NCBI GenBank assembly: GCA_030278955.1
Contig: JAOANR010000002.1
Coordinates: forward strand, 8,483,982 to 8,547,981
Length of the DNA: 64,000 nt
Source: Hygrophila difformis
Lineage: Eukaryota; Streptophyta; Magnoliopsida; Lamiales; Acanthaceae
Reading direction: 5' to 3'
Shown here one piece after another: positions 20,231 through 31,212 of this stretch (positions are counted from its first letter, which is position 1; every line of letters starts with the position of its first letter). The notes beneath the pieces were generated by a model. That model was not told the DNA's origin. It ran no database searches and saw only the letters and a program-made list of their open reading frames with translations. The position numbers and the translations under genes were made by a program.

Positions 20231-22660
20231 TTATAACATGTGGAACAAAACTGAAAATTCCACTGACAGTGCATGGCGTACCTCTGAAATTGTTGTTAGC
20301 ACAGCGGATATACGTTCAAAAGCAGGATACCGAGGCTTCATAGACTTTACATCTGCTAGAATAGAAGTAACCAACTCCATATCATGAATTGGAGCTGACC
20401 ATATGGGACCGCCCATATTATACTTCTTGCCACAGTCACTACAATCTTGGCCAACCACAGGACCAAATCCAGGTAGGTATCTCACACTTTTATTCTGCAA
20501 ATTAACATTATTTTAAAAAAATGAAAATAAAAGATAAAGAGCACATGGTTTATATACTGTAAAAAGACATTGACTTTTGCTGTCCTAATGATTAGAATCA
20601 TAGCTTATTACAACACAATGATCGGTGTTAGTAGAAAAAGACGTCCTATGCTGCCCCAACTACAATAATCAAGTTCATAAATAAGGAAACTGTCCCCATT
20701 CAAAATTTGAATGTAGAAGAATAAGAAACCATCCTCACATTGTTTTTAAGTTGGTTTCCTGTGAATTGACTGAATACATATGTGATGGAGAATGTTTTCT
20801 AAACACAACTGTTGATCAAGGAAACTCAGTAACCATTCAATAAGTTTCAAAAGAGAAAGCTAGATGCGAACTAAAGATTTTAAAATGCAGCAGAGCAAAG
20901 GCATATAAGAGAGAAGACAGTAATTAGCAAAATCAAAGATTATGTTACAAATATAAAAGCCTCATATTGAATATTGATAATATGGTATATCTTTTATAAT
21001 ATTGGTAGAACAATTCCCATATTTATATTAATATGAAAAACATAGGCCACAGAGACGAAATTGATACAGACCTTAGTAACAGTCCTTCCAACTGACTGGA
21101 GGTGAAAAGAATCGCATCCGGTGCATTGAAAGACATATGACAGCTTTAAAGGAGTATTCTTCATGGCACCAGCAGAACTACATGCAATTACCATTTATTT
21201 AGACAACACGATGCATAAAAGAACTAAGTGCCCAGCCATATGATATAGACTTCAAAGAGGAAACACTCACGTATATATACGAACAAAGACCCGTACATAG
21301 AAATCCATTTGAACAGACAACACAGGGACTATTTACCGCTTGTACCAATTTGCATGGCTCTGCAATTCAAAGAGAAATTTACCTCAAACTTTATAAAGAG
21401 ATGAGTGTAAGATTCATTAAACACTGAAGTAAGAGAAGTATCTCTTTTAACTTTTCGATTTAGTGCTCAAAAGAAAAGCCAATATAAACAAAATCAAACA
21501 AATTTCTAATTTTCTCTGTGGCTATCTCGCGGAGTGGCATGAAGTCTCTTTAAAAATGAAGTTCAGATCTAGCAGATAAAGGTTTTGTTTAGTGGCCACC
21601 AACTCCACAAAAAATTCCAACCCCCCCCCCCCCCCAAATAACTATATTTGTACTTATTTCTGGCTGTTATTTTATAATAAAAACCGAGAGAAACTTTTAA
21701 GGATCACAAAAAACATAAACTGAAAGAAGAGATAAATACCAATTCAATTCTTACCCTAATGCCAAACATTCAATAAAGTTAGTGTACCTCAATACATGCC
21801 AGAAGCATTCTCAAGGCCATCTGATGGCAATATTTTCCTCTCAATGGATAAGCGCCATATCTATTCAAGAGAAGTCCGGAGTCAAGAATCATCCACTTAG
21901 TGCAAGAAAATATATAGAAAGTACTTGGTAAAATTAAATTTTACTTAGAATAGCAAACTTCGCCATTTCCACCACAGAGAACTGCCATATCAGTTGCTGT
22001 ACACATCAAGATGCCTCCATCAACAACTGATTGCACAGCAGAGTCCAGGAAAACAGAAGGTGAATCGTAAGGATCAAGATCAACCTGTAATAAAAACCTA
22101 AATGAGTAACAACTAACAACCACCACTAAAATCAACATAAAGTACATGGACCAAAATGGTAACATCATGAGCATATAAAAGACTCTCGCTCTACATGGCA
22201 CTAAGGTAAAACAAAAAATTCCAAATTATTCAACAAAGCATATAGTTTTTACTTTGGAAGACTGTTTTGTAACATATTGAGGTGTATATTTATTGGTTGG
22301 TCATGCCATCACCTTGTTGCATAGTATGTTTTAAGTGCTTTACATGTTGATAATGTTCCATTTGGTTCTCAAGCATTAATTAATGTGTAACTTTCTCCCT
22401 TTATAACATCAAACACTAATTGAACCATTATTCTGGATAATGTTAAAATACAAAGAATGGTTTCAAGAAGGTATACCACATCAAATTCTTTTGGGTGCGT
22501 GAGCATATAGACTCTGGCATCAGCATGGTGTGACTCCACCTTTGAACTTGCAACCGAACCATTAAATTTAATGTTTCTCTCGCAAGCTTCAACAGACGCT
22601 GTAGAATATGGAGATGTTAGGGCATGTAGCGCGATCCATAATCCTCTTTCTTGTTTGGTT
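20231..22660 (-). pseudogene. tRNA (guanine26-N2)-dimethyltransferase TRM1 fragment, captured
   Basis: Exons in order on the minus strand: TASVEACERNIKFNGSVASS, DARVYMLTHPKEFDVV (about 22610-22480); [40 protein letters not shown] (about 22085-21955); YGAYPLRGKYCHQMALRMLL (about 21860-21785); SHANWYKR, then IVPVLSVQMDFYVRVFVRIY (about 21365-21270); SSAGAMKNTPLKLSYVFQC (about 21180-21070); YLPGFGPVVGQDCSDCGKKY, GGPIWSAPIHDMELVTSILA (about 20495-20285). DPYDSPSVF is the DPYG-type catalytic motif with G changed to D. An in-frame TAA at 21333-21335 follows YKR. The protein's start and end are absent. Captured, non-functional. Confidence 0.93.
21621..21635. repeat. Poly-C run (15 nt)
   Basis: Fifteen consecutive C on the plus strand inside a TRM1 intron. 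The length may be unreliable in the assembly. Confidence 0.9.
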
Positions 22661-23070
22661 ATTAAACCTGGGTGCTTAACCTGGAAATTAGAAATGCTTC
22701 CATTCAAAAGACTGTATAGGACAGAATAGCATCATTATGGAAAATCAGCTACAAGCTTATGCTACTACTTCATTATTGAAAACCAACATCACAATTCACA
22801 TGATCCACAGTACACAACAGCTCATTGAAAAAGAAAACTTAATTCACAAAAAATATGCACAATAAATGTATGTGACTCAACAGCTCAGGAAATCAATCTA
22901 TTTCACAAACCAAGAATACACAATTTCAAGAGATGGTATAATTTCAAGAATCTGACATGTATGGTTTCATTCAGTCTTTTCAAGTAAAACCTTACCAACA
23001 GAAAACTTTTGTCCTTCAACTCCCTCAAAGATTTTCTTGTCTGCACATAAGGATCAAATCAAATAAAAAG
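22661..23070 (-). other. H2 noncoding spacer
   Basis: AT-rich. Nothing recognisable on either strand. Confidence 0.5.
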
Positions 23071-23079
23071 ATTGATAAG

Positions 23080-23615
23080 AAAATCCCAAAACTTACAACA
23101 GAACACTTTTCTATCCACACTGGCTTACCCGAGTCAAAGTTACCAGAGGTAAGCTCAACCAAACCTTTCAGTGTTTTGGCACGGGATTCCGGAATCTCAA
23201 AGCCACCCCCATTGCCTATTTCTAGTTGGATTGTTTGTAGGAGTTGCAATGTCAAATCTACAGCCACTGAGCAGCATCCTCCTTAGGAAACAAAAATTAA
23301 TGATATATCTTAATCTTCAATCTATCAACCACAACAAATTAAAAGGAAATTCACATGTGATAAAACCGAGGGTTACCTAAGAACGTTTAAGATACATTCC
23401 AGCAGCAGCTTCTGAAGCAGCAATTATAAAAGCCCAAGTAAAACACATTACTCGAATACAACTTCACCATCAAATCTACTATTTTCATCCAGGTAATTCT
23501 CTGTTGTGGAAAAGGATTAAGTAAAGTAAATGAACTTAGTACCTATAATGGCAATAGAAGACAAGCTTAAATCTTGAATTTTCCCTAGTCTTTCAATAGC
23601 TGCTTCATGCGACCC
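23080..23615 (-). other. Unassigned exon pair, captured
   Basis: An exon near 23610-23550 reads GSHEAAIERLGKIQDLSLSS. One at about 23285-23090 reads AVDLTLQLLQTIQLEIGNGG, FEIPESRAKTLKGLVELTSG, DSGKPVWIEKC. Both are open and conserved-looking, with splice-like borders. I do not recognise the protein, and nothing ties it to TRM1 or COG3. Confidence 0.4.
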
Positions 23616-23619
23616 TCTA

Positions 23620-25433
23620 AATCACGATTAAAAAAAGAAAGAAAGAAAGAACCAAGGTTAAATCTTAACTTCTTTCTCAACAATCGAATTATATGTTCGC
23701 AACTTCCCAGGGTTTACATTTGGTTCAGTTTTCTCCCACGGTCAATAATCAGATTTTCTGACCTCAAATCTTGGGTCTAACAGGTACAAAATCCAAGGAG
23801 AGGAACTTGATCCTGCGAAATTAGATTTACCATAAAATATTGTAAGATATATTGCTATACGACTTGAACGACCTCTTTCTTTCTTTCTTTCTTTCTTTTT
23901 TTTCTTTTTTCTGATTAATATGTATGTCAATGAGTCACTTCCCCACTGCAGCCAAAATATAAGTTGCTTCACTCAATGCCAAAGGAGTTAGATTTGCCTC
24001 ACATAAAGAGAATCAACCTAAACATGGGGATAGCCCTTGCTTGAAGTTCTTGATGGCTGTAGACAAAAGATTCACTGTACAATGTCTGCTGAATGTTCCA
24101 CAGATTATGGCTGATCCAAATATTATTCCAGTAAAGAGACAAGTAAGCTTGGCTTTGAATCAGAAATCTTCTTGTCGGAACAATTGACAGCTCTAAAAAA
24201 TCATGAACTCTGCAATGATGAGGACATCAGATTTAAAAAGGGAGGGAAAGGTAACATTCGCACATTATCAGCACTTCAAATTCAACACTCAACAGTGACA
24301 TCTTATTTAAATAAATACAACCGACAGTAAGAAACAAAACAGAATACAATGTAAGATAAACTCAACCATCACATTCTCCAGTAAAATAAGATAAATTACT
24401 CATAATTCAGTCCAACATATTGAAGAAAAGAATATCTCATCTTAGATCTGGACAAGTTATTAGAAAATGAAATGTAAACAATTTGTAATCCCAATTGCCA
24501 TCTCATTGTTAGAAATTCCAAATTTAATACACGGACAAAGATATCATAATTTAAATAAGAACAAGACAAAAAAAAAAGGACATTAGGTATACTCACTGTC
24601 ACAATCTCCAGTTCATAATAGAGATGCACTGTCGAAAAATATAAATAACTCACAATTCTGACAAACATATTGAGTAAACAACTTGTTATGAAACATAGTA
24701 AAAGTTCAACTGTCTTTCTGATTATGTAAACAGCTTCTGGTCAAACAACAGTAGAAATCAAATTCTTATGGTGTTCTACTTTTCTATCCTTTTCTCAAGT
24801 ATTAGATCTCACCACTAAACCAAAATATTGGCAGGAAATAATCACTTATCGAGTAAACTGAACATTTTGAAACTAACCTTATAGTGTGGTGGGTAATCAG
24901 TTTTGAGGTAAACCCCAGCTGATGAGCAGTATATGTACCTGGAATTCAGTCAGTTCCACCATACAGATTAGCTTTGAATCAATTAAAAACAAGTGATCAT
25001 GATACACAAATGCCTCTAAAGCTTCTTGAATGCTATGTTTTCTTGTGAAGTGGACATGGTCTGTGTAATAATAAGCTAGGCTCAAGTTCAAATAGATGCA
25101 AACATAATGACATAATGTAAAAACAAAATGTAGAACAGATTAACATCCAAATTATATAGCCAGTGATAGAAACAAGCTCCTGCAAAAATGGAGCAGGGCT
25201 TACTGTTCTAAATTTGGTAAAGCTTCTAGTATCGGTTCCACTTCACTGGCTTCACGACCTGAGAACACATCAACCACACATCACATTACACGGGATACAA
25301 AAGTAGCTACAAAATGTAGTTACAATTAACTAAGGTTCACAAACATATACCAGATCTGTCACCGCAGAATCATAAACCCACTGAATCTTATCGACACGAA
25401 TCAAATTGCCAACAGGGGTACGAAATGAAATAC
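23620..25433 (-). other. H2 noncoding stretch
   Basis: AT-rich, with a CTTT microsatellite at about 23875-23910. A short open piece near 25245-25190 reads GREASEVEPILEALPNLEQ and could be an exon; its family is unknown. Otherwise nothing. Confidence 0.45.
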
Positions 25434-25532
25434 CTGTTCCCAACTTGAAGCAAAATTATATCCTTTAGAGATCGCGCCAGATTTCGGGACGCTGGGCTTC
25501 CCCATGCCAGCAGCCCCAGTGGTTGCAGCCAT
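25434..25532 (-). pseudogene. COG3 (Golgi tethering complex subunit 3) first exon, captured
   Basis: ATG at 25532, then MAATTGAAGMGKPSVPKSG and AISKGYNFASSWEQ, ending at a GTATTT donor (25433). KPSVPKSGAISKGYNFAS.WEQ is the conserved start of plant COG3, a subunit of the conserved oligomeric Golgi complex. The second exon is not found. This is the capture nearest the Helitron 5' end, so a native promoter and start codon may have come with it. I name it from memory of the family; the fragment is short. Confidence 0.6.
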
Positions 25533-26829
25533 TTCCCCTCTTCCAAAAAAACCGATCAGAATAATTTCAAGAAGGATGAACATAGCTCAACTTTTAAGGG
25601 CATTCATCTTTCAATCTTCAATTGCTCCCAATTAAAATGGAACCTTATATTGGATTACAGCCATCCCTCAAACTCATCTTAAAAATTCCAGTTTTCCCTA
25701 ACAAACAGAGACCTAAAGGAATCATCATTATTCCAATTTCCAAGCAAATTTTAGAGTCTGGTTAGAGTCATTGGCTTTCCTCATTATCTGACAATCCTGC
25801 AGCTGGAATCTTGATCATAATCATGAGAAAACCCAGAAACCTCAATAAACGGACAAATACAGGTTCAATCAAATTAGGGCACAAAATCAATTCCGTCAAA
25901 AAACTACTACTTCAGTTATAGCAGGACCGGACCAGAAAAAGGAAATGCCTATCAAACTAATGTTCATAAAAGAAACCCTAAGAAACGATGCAATGCCGAG
26001 GCTAAGTTAATCTATAATAATCCCCAAATAAGACACAGACCAAATGCTATATCAATCAAATACCTTGAAAATCCAGATGCTGTCTATATAATCGTCGAGA
26101 AGCTCAAACCACTATAATTCCAATAATTTGCTAAAAAAAAATGAAATCAGTTTTGAAAAGCAAAAATGAATCTGTAACAATCCGAAAAAATGGATGGTGC
26201 AAAGAATATAGAGAGTAAAGCATTACAATTAGGAAGCAAGAAGGTTAGCAAATTGAGGCAGTGGGGACGCGTGCTTGAGGCGACACAGGTAGGGTAAGAG
26301 GAGAAGAAGGCGGAGGCGGCAGTCGAGCTGCGGTCGTCGACGACGGTAACAGTGAAGGCCGGGAAGAGCGGTATGCAAGCGAATTCTTCAACGGCGGCGC
26401 ACGGAGGCTTTCAGGCAGCGATGGAAATTTGTTTCAAACCGAGAGAATTCGATTGCGGGGAACGGAACTCGGCGTAGGGGAGGGCGTCAGACGTAGGGGA
26501 GGCGGCGTCGGAAGAGGGATCCGAGGCTGGCAGAGGGCTCCAGAAAACAGGCGAATGGAGTCGCTGCGACGGTTCATCTATGGCTGGTTGGAGCGGCGAA
26601 TCGGACAAACCTTCACGGATGCAGAAAGAGCGAGCGGTGGTGGAAATGGAATTAGGGTTGAGCAAGAACAGAAGAAATATGCAGATGGCATTAAGATTGA
26701 AGTGGCATCCTACGGTCGAAATTGGAATTCATGCTGGCATCGGACGGTTGTGATTGAAATAGAGATTTGGCAAAAATTTTTGCTCTCCCATTTATATAGT
26801 AGTGTATAATAGATAAGATAAAGATAAGA
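25533..26829 (-). other. H2 5' region with GC-rich leader
   Basis: 25533-26220 is AT-rich leader or intron-like DNA. 26220-26670 is GC-rich with short, overlapping open frames on both strands and no recognised domain, resembling promoter/5'-UTR. 26700-26829 is the Helitron 5' subterminal and terminal sequence. Confidence 0.5.
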
Positions 26830-27228
26830 TATGTGCTGACGAAAAACATAAAATGTCTCAATTAGGACAATTAAATAAAAATTCGTTTGAAGTCCAAAAA
26901 GACTCTCATAGGCCCAATTCCACTTACTGCCTGCTTCGGCTTCTTTACCCATAAAGTAGTCCAGAAAGACTTTCATAGGCCTTTTCTATTTTTTACTAAT
27001 TACTTAGGGCTATTTTCTTTCCAAAAAAAATAAATATATAAGCGGACTCTGAGGGTCAGACTCAGAAAATGAGAATTGCTCAATTCTGAAAAGATTAAAA
27101 AGATTGAAATGTTCTAAAAAGAGAAATTATTGTAGTAGATGCTCAGCTGTTTGCAGAGCTTTTAGCTTTGAAAATGAAATCAAATTCTCTATTCGATTTT
27201 CATGGAATGGCGTACGGAATACAGACAA

Positions 27229-27260
<32 letters not shown>

Positions 27261-27627
27261 GAAGGAGGACAAAGATTGTGTCGTGACTGATGGTAATCAA
27301 CCAAACAGCACGAAACTAACAAATTGTGGAGGATCCGGACCCATTTTGCGCGTCCACAGTCTGTACTCTGTAATAAATATTTGCAAATTGGCCCAAACAT
27401 TTTCCGAATGGTATATAACACCACAACTATTAAAAAGAGATACTTCTATTTTGATTACCAAATCCCATAATTTGGTCGACGAAATTAGCACCATATTTTG
27501 TGATCAAAACTAAAGCTCATTAACGACCAAATTCACGATTAAAAGTCTTCCATCAATCAATCAGTGGTTCACTTTCTTTCATTTCCTTGGGGGTGTGCCC
27601 AAAAATTTGTTACTATCTCAATTCTTC
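26830..27627. other. Intergenic DNA right of H2
   Basis: No gene. Holds an imperfect repeat of about 65 bp (AGTCCAAAAAGACTCTCATAGGCC at 26892; AGTCCAGAAAGACTTTCATAGGCC at 26958), an AAT microsatellite, and unremarkable AT-rich DNA. Confidence 0.5.
27229..27261. repeat. (AAT)n microsatellite
   Basis: Eleven consecutive AAT units. Open frames through it on either strand are poly-Asn or poly-Tyr artefacts. Confidence 0.95.
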
Positions 27628-28151
27628 CGGGGTGTCAATTTTAGGTTTCGGGCCGTGTTCGTCTCGGATTGAGCAGTGGGTATAGCATAAAATCTGTAAA
27701 CCCGAACACAACCTGAAACCCAAAATGGACTTGAAATACCAAAACCCGAACACAATCTAAAAATTTTCAGGTCGGGTTTCGAGTTGACCTGATTTGGAAA
27801 AAATGCAAAGTGGCTAAACCCAAACCTGAAATTTTTCGTTTCGGCCGGGTTCGTATTTTCCGATTGTGTTCAAAAGTGACCACCCTGATTAGACAAGACA
27901 ATTAGGTTTAAAATTTAAAATGGGTTTTCAGGTTTTCGAGTTGGTTTGGGTTGGTTTTCGGTGACTTGATATTATATTTCATGTTTTTCAAGTCGACCCG
28001 AAACCCAACCCATCCCAACCTGATTTTTTTTTCGTTCCGGGTTCGAGCCGACCCGATCTGGGAAAAATCCAAAATGACTAAATCCAAACCTGAAATTTTT
28101 CGTGTCGGTCGGGTTCGTATTTTCGAGTCGTACCCAAAATTGACACCCCTA
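27628..28151. mobile_element. Non-autonomous hAT element (MITE-like), 524 bp
   Basis: Terminal inverted repeats CGGGGTGTCAATTTT at the left and, reverse-complemented, TAGGGGTGTCAATTTT at the right. It is flanked by a perfect 8-bp target duplication AATTCTTC (27620-27627 and 28152-28159). An 8-bp duplication with YAGGGGTGTCA-type ends is the signature of the hAT superfamily. The interior has no transposase. It contains a diverged internal duplication (27771-27890 and 28030-28150, sharing CCAAACCTGAAATTTTTCG and CGGGTTCGTATTTTC) and many short inverted GGTTCGGG / CCCGAACC motifs. Confidence 0.9.
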
Positions 28152-29025
28152 AATTCTTCAATCTCCAACAAGAAGTCAACATATTTAGGGGTTATCTTTC
28201 AATGGTGCAAGATATTGAGGGTGTTTGATAATACAGTTAAATTAAATAAACTTATGTGTGAGACATTGTGAGACAAATAGTTTTTTTAAAGAGACAAAAT
28301 AACTTAAAGAGTAATATTTTGGATTTAAGTAAAAAGTTACTCTCAAAATTGTCAAATATATAGTTATGACTAATTTATTACTCACATAAATTAATCGCTA
28401 ATAGCTAATTGCCAAAAGGCTGATTAACATTTCTGAGACTATAAATTGTTCAATTTAGGAAATTATTAAAATCGAATTAATTCAATTTCATCAAAACCTT
28501 ATTATTCCATAATTATTAAGAACTTTAATTCATACTCATATAACTTCTCCACTTCCAAAACAAGCATTAAAAGGGGGAAAAAAATAGAAGACCAATTTGA
28601 ATATAATGAAAAATTGGAGGAGGAAAACATTACACACGGAGAGTTTTTTTAGATTCCTTGACAAGGACAAGGGTATGTGCAATCTCATTTAGTGCTAAAA
28701 AACTAGTATTCTAATTTAAAATACTGATAGTATAAAATAAATTCAATTTCCTGAAGAAAGATGAGGAAACTATTCTTCCAATCTTCCTTATGTGCTGTTA
28801 TTTTAATATTAATAGTGACAGAATAAATATTTTGTCCATGGAATTGACCATATGCTCTCCTCCATTCCACAAAGATAATAATATTAAAGAAAACTGTGGC
28901 GAATTCATGGTGAATTAAATTATGCTACTGTCATCAAACTAAATTGGTGGTCCCTAACCTTGATGGAATTTTAATTGCAATAATTATACCCTTAACAATA
29001 TTATTTAAATTTTAAATTTACTAAG
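28152..29025. other. AT-rich intergenic DNA
   Basis: No coding or structural feature seen. Ends with CTAAG (29021-29025), the target duplication of element A. Confidence 0.6.
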
Positions 29026-29219
29026 TGTTAATGGTGAAATTTTGGAGGAGCTGAACCACTCTTTGATTGATGAACTTTAGGAAAGATTACAAGGAATATG
29101 AAAAACAAATTACAGGAATTGAAAGAAAGCAGTAAAGGAATTGAAATACACAAAGCAGTAAATAAAATAAAATGTAGAAAGCTATAAAGAAAATAAAATA
29201 AGTAAAATGCGGCTTCTTA
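29026..29219 (-). repeat. 3' LTR of A, truncated (R/U5 part only)
   Basis: Matches 54558-54751 of the 5' LTR with a few substitutions. At GGCTTCTT the match stops and the GC-rich array begins. The remaining roughly 424 bp of the LTR (U3, with the TATA box and 30-bp repeats seen in the 5' LTR) is absent. Confidence 0.85.
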
Positions 29220-29865
29220 GGCCGCCACCTTGAGCGCTTAGGCCGCCATCCTTGCTTGAGAGCGCCGCCACCCTTGTCCGAGCGAGACCTCGAGCTCCGT
29301 CATCCGTGTTGCTGAGGAGCGCCGCCATCCACCAGCTTTGAGGCCGCCACCTTCGTTTGTGAGTCAGGGGCCGCCGCCATCTCCTTGTCTCAGGGCCGCC
29401 ATCCACGTTCCACCCTTCTGGTGCTTGGGCCGCTGCCATCACCCTTCAGTCTCCGGAGGCCGCCACTGCTCGAGGGGTGCCATCGCGCCGCCTTGGTCTC
29501 GAGCGCCGCCGTCATTGTGAGCAGGGGCCGCCGCCATCCGGCCAAGGGACGCCGCCACCAAAGATCACCGGAGGCCGCCACTGCTCGAGGGCCGCCATCG
29601 CCGGGGTCACCGAAGACTGCCACTGCCGGAGGGCCGTCATCACCCGAGGGCCGCCATCCCAGAAGTCCCGCCCGCCATTGAGGAAGAAAACCCGGGAACC
29701 GCCATTTCGATCTGTCCGGGGGTCGCCATCTCGACCCGTCGGGGGGCCGCCATCTTGATCTCAGCCTTCCTCAAGTCTTGAGCCGCCATCAACGTTGCCC
29801 GGAGACCTCAGTCACGCCGCCATCCTTAGTTACCAACTAATCGGCCTCCAAGGCCGCTGTCGATG
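29220..29865 (-). repeat. GC-rich degenerate tandem array (GGCGGC core)
   Basis: About twenty copies of GGCCGCCATC or close variants (GATGGCGGCC in element sense) spaced roughly 25-40 bp. GC is clearly higher than the AT-rich flanks. It begins right after the gag stop (29882-29880) and ends at the LTR remnant. Tandem repeats between gag/pol and the 3' LTR are known in Tat/Ogre elements. Small open frames through it look like by-products of composition. Confidence 0.8.
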
Positions 29866-29917
29866 GCGTTTCATGGCCACTATCCAGGGTTTTTACCACC
29901 CAAGGTTACTACATTAG

Positions 29918-31212
29918 TGTCGTAGATCGAAACTTGTTTAGTGACAATATCCGGATTAATGATAATGAATTTTAGGGTTAGGTAAAATGATGATTAGAGG
30001 AATAGGAATATGGAAGATGATGAAGAACAAGAACACACACAAAAGATGGATTTAATATAAGATGATGAAACTAAATTGCAAGATATAGGGAATGAAGGAA
30101 ACCCAAACTTGCCAAGGGAAATGAGACTAACTCAAGACAAATGGCTTTCTTCAAGTGCATCATTCATGACAATCCATCGAGCAAGCTTCCAAACTTAATG
30201 GCGTGTAGGAAATGAGCATAAACTCAAGACAAACACAGTGGGAAGAGAACACTTTTGAGAGAGTGTTCTCGGATATGAACTTTGAAAATAAGATAGATTG
30301 ATTCAAATTAAGCAAAGTTGTTTACAATGGTATGGGAGGACCTATATATATAGTCCAAGCCATGAAAAAGCAATAAAATACATAAAATATAATGTTGAGC
30401 ACAAAATAGCTAAAATACAAAAGTGATGCGGTTTAGCACAGTCAATGCGGTCTATAGTGAGGCGATGTGGTTTATACCGCATCGATACAAAGAGACTGCA
30501 TTGCATTAAAAATGAAGACTTCTTGGTCGATGCGGTTTATACCGCATTGGTCAAACCGCATCGATTGGTCTTTGACCGCATGTCTTTAATTCAGTCTTCT
30601 CTTCATTTTGTGGTCGATGCGGTCTAGGCCATATGATGCGGTTTATACCGCCTCGAGGAGACCGCATCGTTTTCTTCAGACTTGGCTGTTTCAACAAATT
30701 TGATGCATGCGGATTAAGTGATGCGGTATAGGGTGATGCGGTTTAAACCGCATTGCCTAGACCGCATGCACTAGATCGCATGTGTTGGATTTTGGACTCC
30801 TCTTCCTGGAATGGCTTGATGCGGTTTGTCCAGTCTGGCTTGATGCAGTTTAGACCGCATGCATGCGGTTTAAACCGCATTGGATAGTCCACATCAATTC
30901 TTGAAAATTTCCAAGTGTTGGAGTTTTGGGCCTCTTCATGCTTGTTGGGCTTTCTTGTGCATCCTAAGGCCCTTTTCCATCTTTATTTAATTCCGATGTG
31001 GGGAATCCATGTTAATGGATTCCGGGATTGTCCGGGCTTGATCTATCCGGATCATTATTTGCAGTCTTTGGGCTTCCTGGGGCTCCAGGTCATCTGTTTC
31101 CTGCAAGAAAAATTTATATAGCGCATCAGAAAATTTCTTGGCCTTTTGTTTGGATATTGTGCCCTCGGGAATTATCGGAATAATTAATCCGTTGGTTCTG
31201 GCGACTACGCCA
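29918..31212 (-). repeat. 3' LTR of B
   Basis: 1295 bp, TG...CA ends. Aligns over its length with 51503-52889. It lacks one 79-bp palindrome-bearing unit and a 14-bp stretch (near 51673-51686) present in the 5' copy. Confidence 0.92.
30421..30890. repeat. Palindrome cluster in LTR of B (ATGCGGTTTAWACCGCAT)
   Basis: About ten GATGCGG half-sites and a similar number of CCGCATC/CCGCCTC half-sites, several joined as perfect or near-perfect palindromes (GATGCGGTTTATACCGCATC, ATGCGGTTTAAACCGCAT). The same motif fills 52021-52580 in the 5' LTR and 50517-50832 in the leader. Confidence 0.9.

Larger units (their letters stand above)
13477..26829 (-). mobile_element. Helitron H2, non-autonomous gene-capturing
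   Basis: About 13.35 kb, minus orientation. The 5' end is TC at 26829-26828 (preceding base A) followed by TTATC repeats and TATTATACACTACTATATAA, then a TTTTTGCCAAATCTC and CCGTCCGATGC context typical of plant Helitrons. The 5' limit could be as far in as 26813 because TTATC units repeat. The 3' end is the hairpin and CTAG at 13505-13477. No Rep/helicase is seen. The interior carries AGPase, CSP41b, ECM29, TRM1 and COG3 pieces with introns, all on the minus strand. Confidence 0.87.

Noticed and set aside
20231..22660. A functional tRNA dimethyltransferase gene
   Set aside because: No start or end exons, a stop at 21333-21335, an altered catalytic motif, and Helitron context.
27202..27513. 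Asn-rich or Tyr-rich protein
   Set aside because: It is the AAT microsatellite read in frame.
29182..29758. Protein-coding genes in the GC-rich array
   Set aside because: Open frames occur on both strands simply because GC-rich DNA has few stops. They contain only low-complexity text and lie in the tandem array of element A.
30421..30890. A CRISPR array or a satellite
   Set aside because: Repeats are short palindromic half-sites at irregular spacing inside a plant LTR, with no equal spacers and no cas genes.
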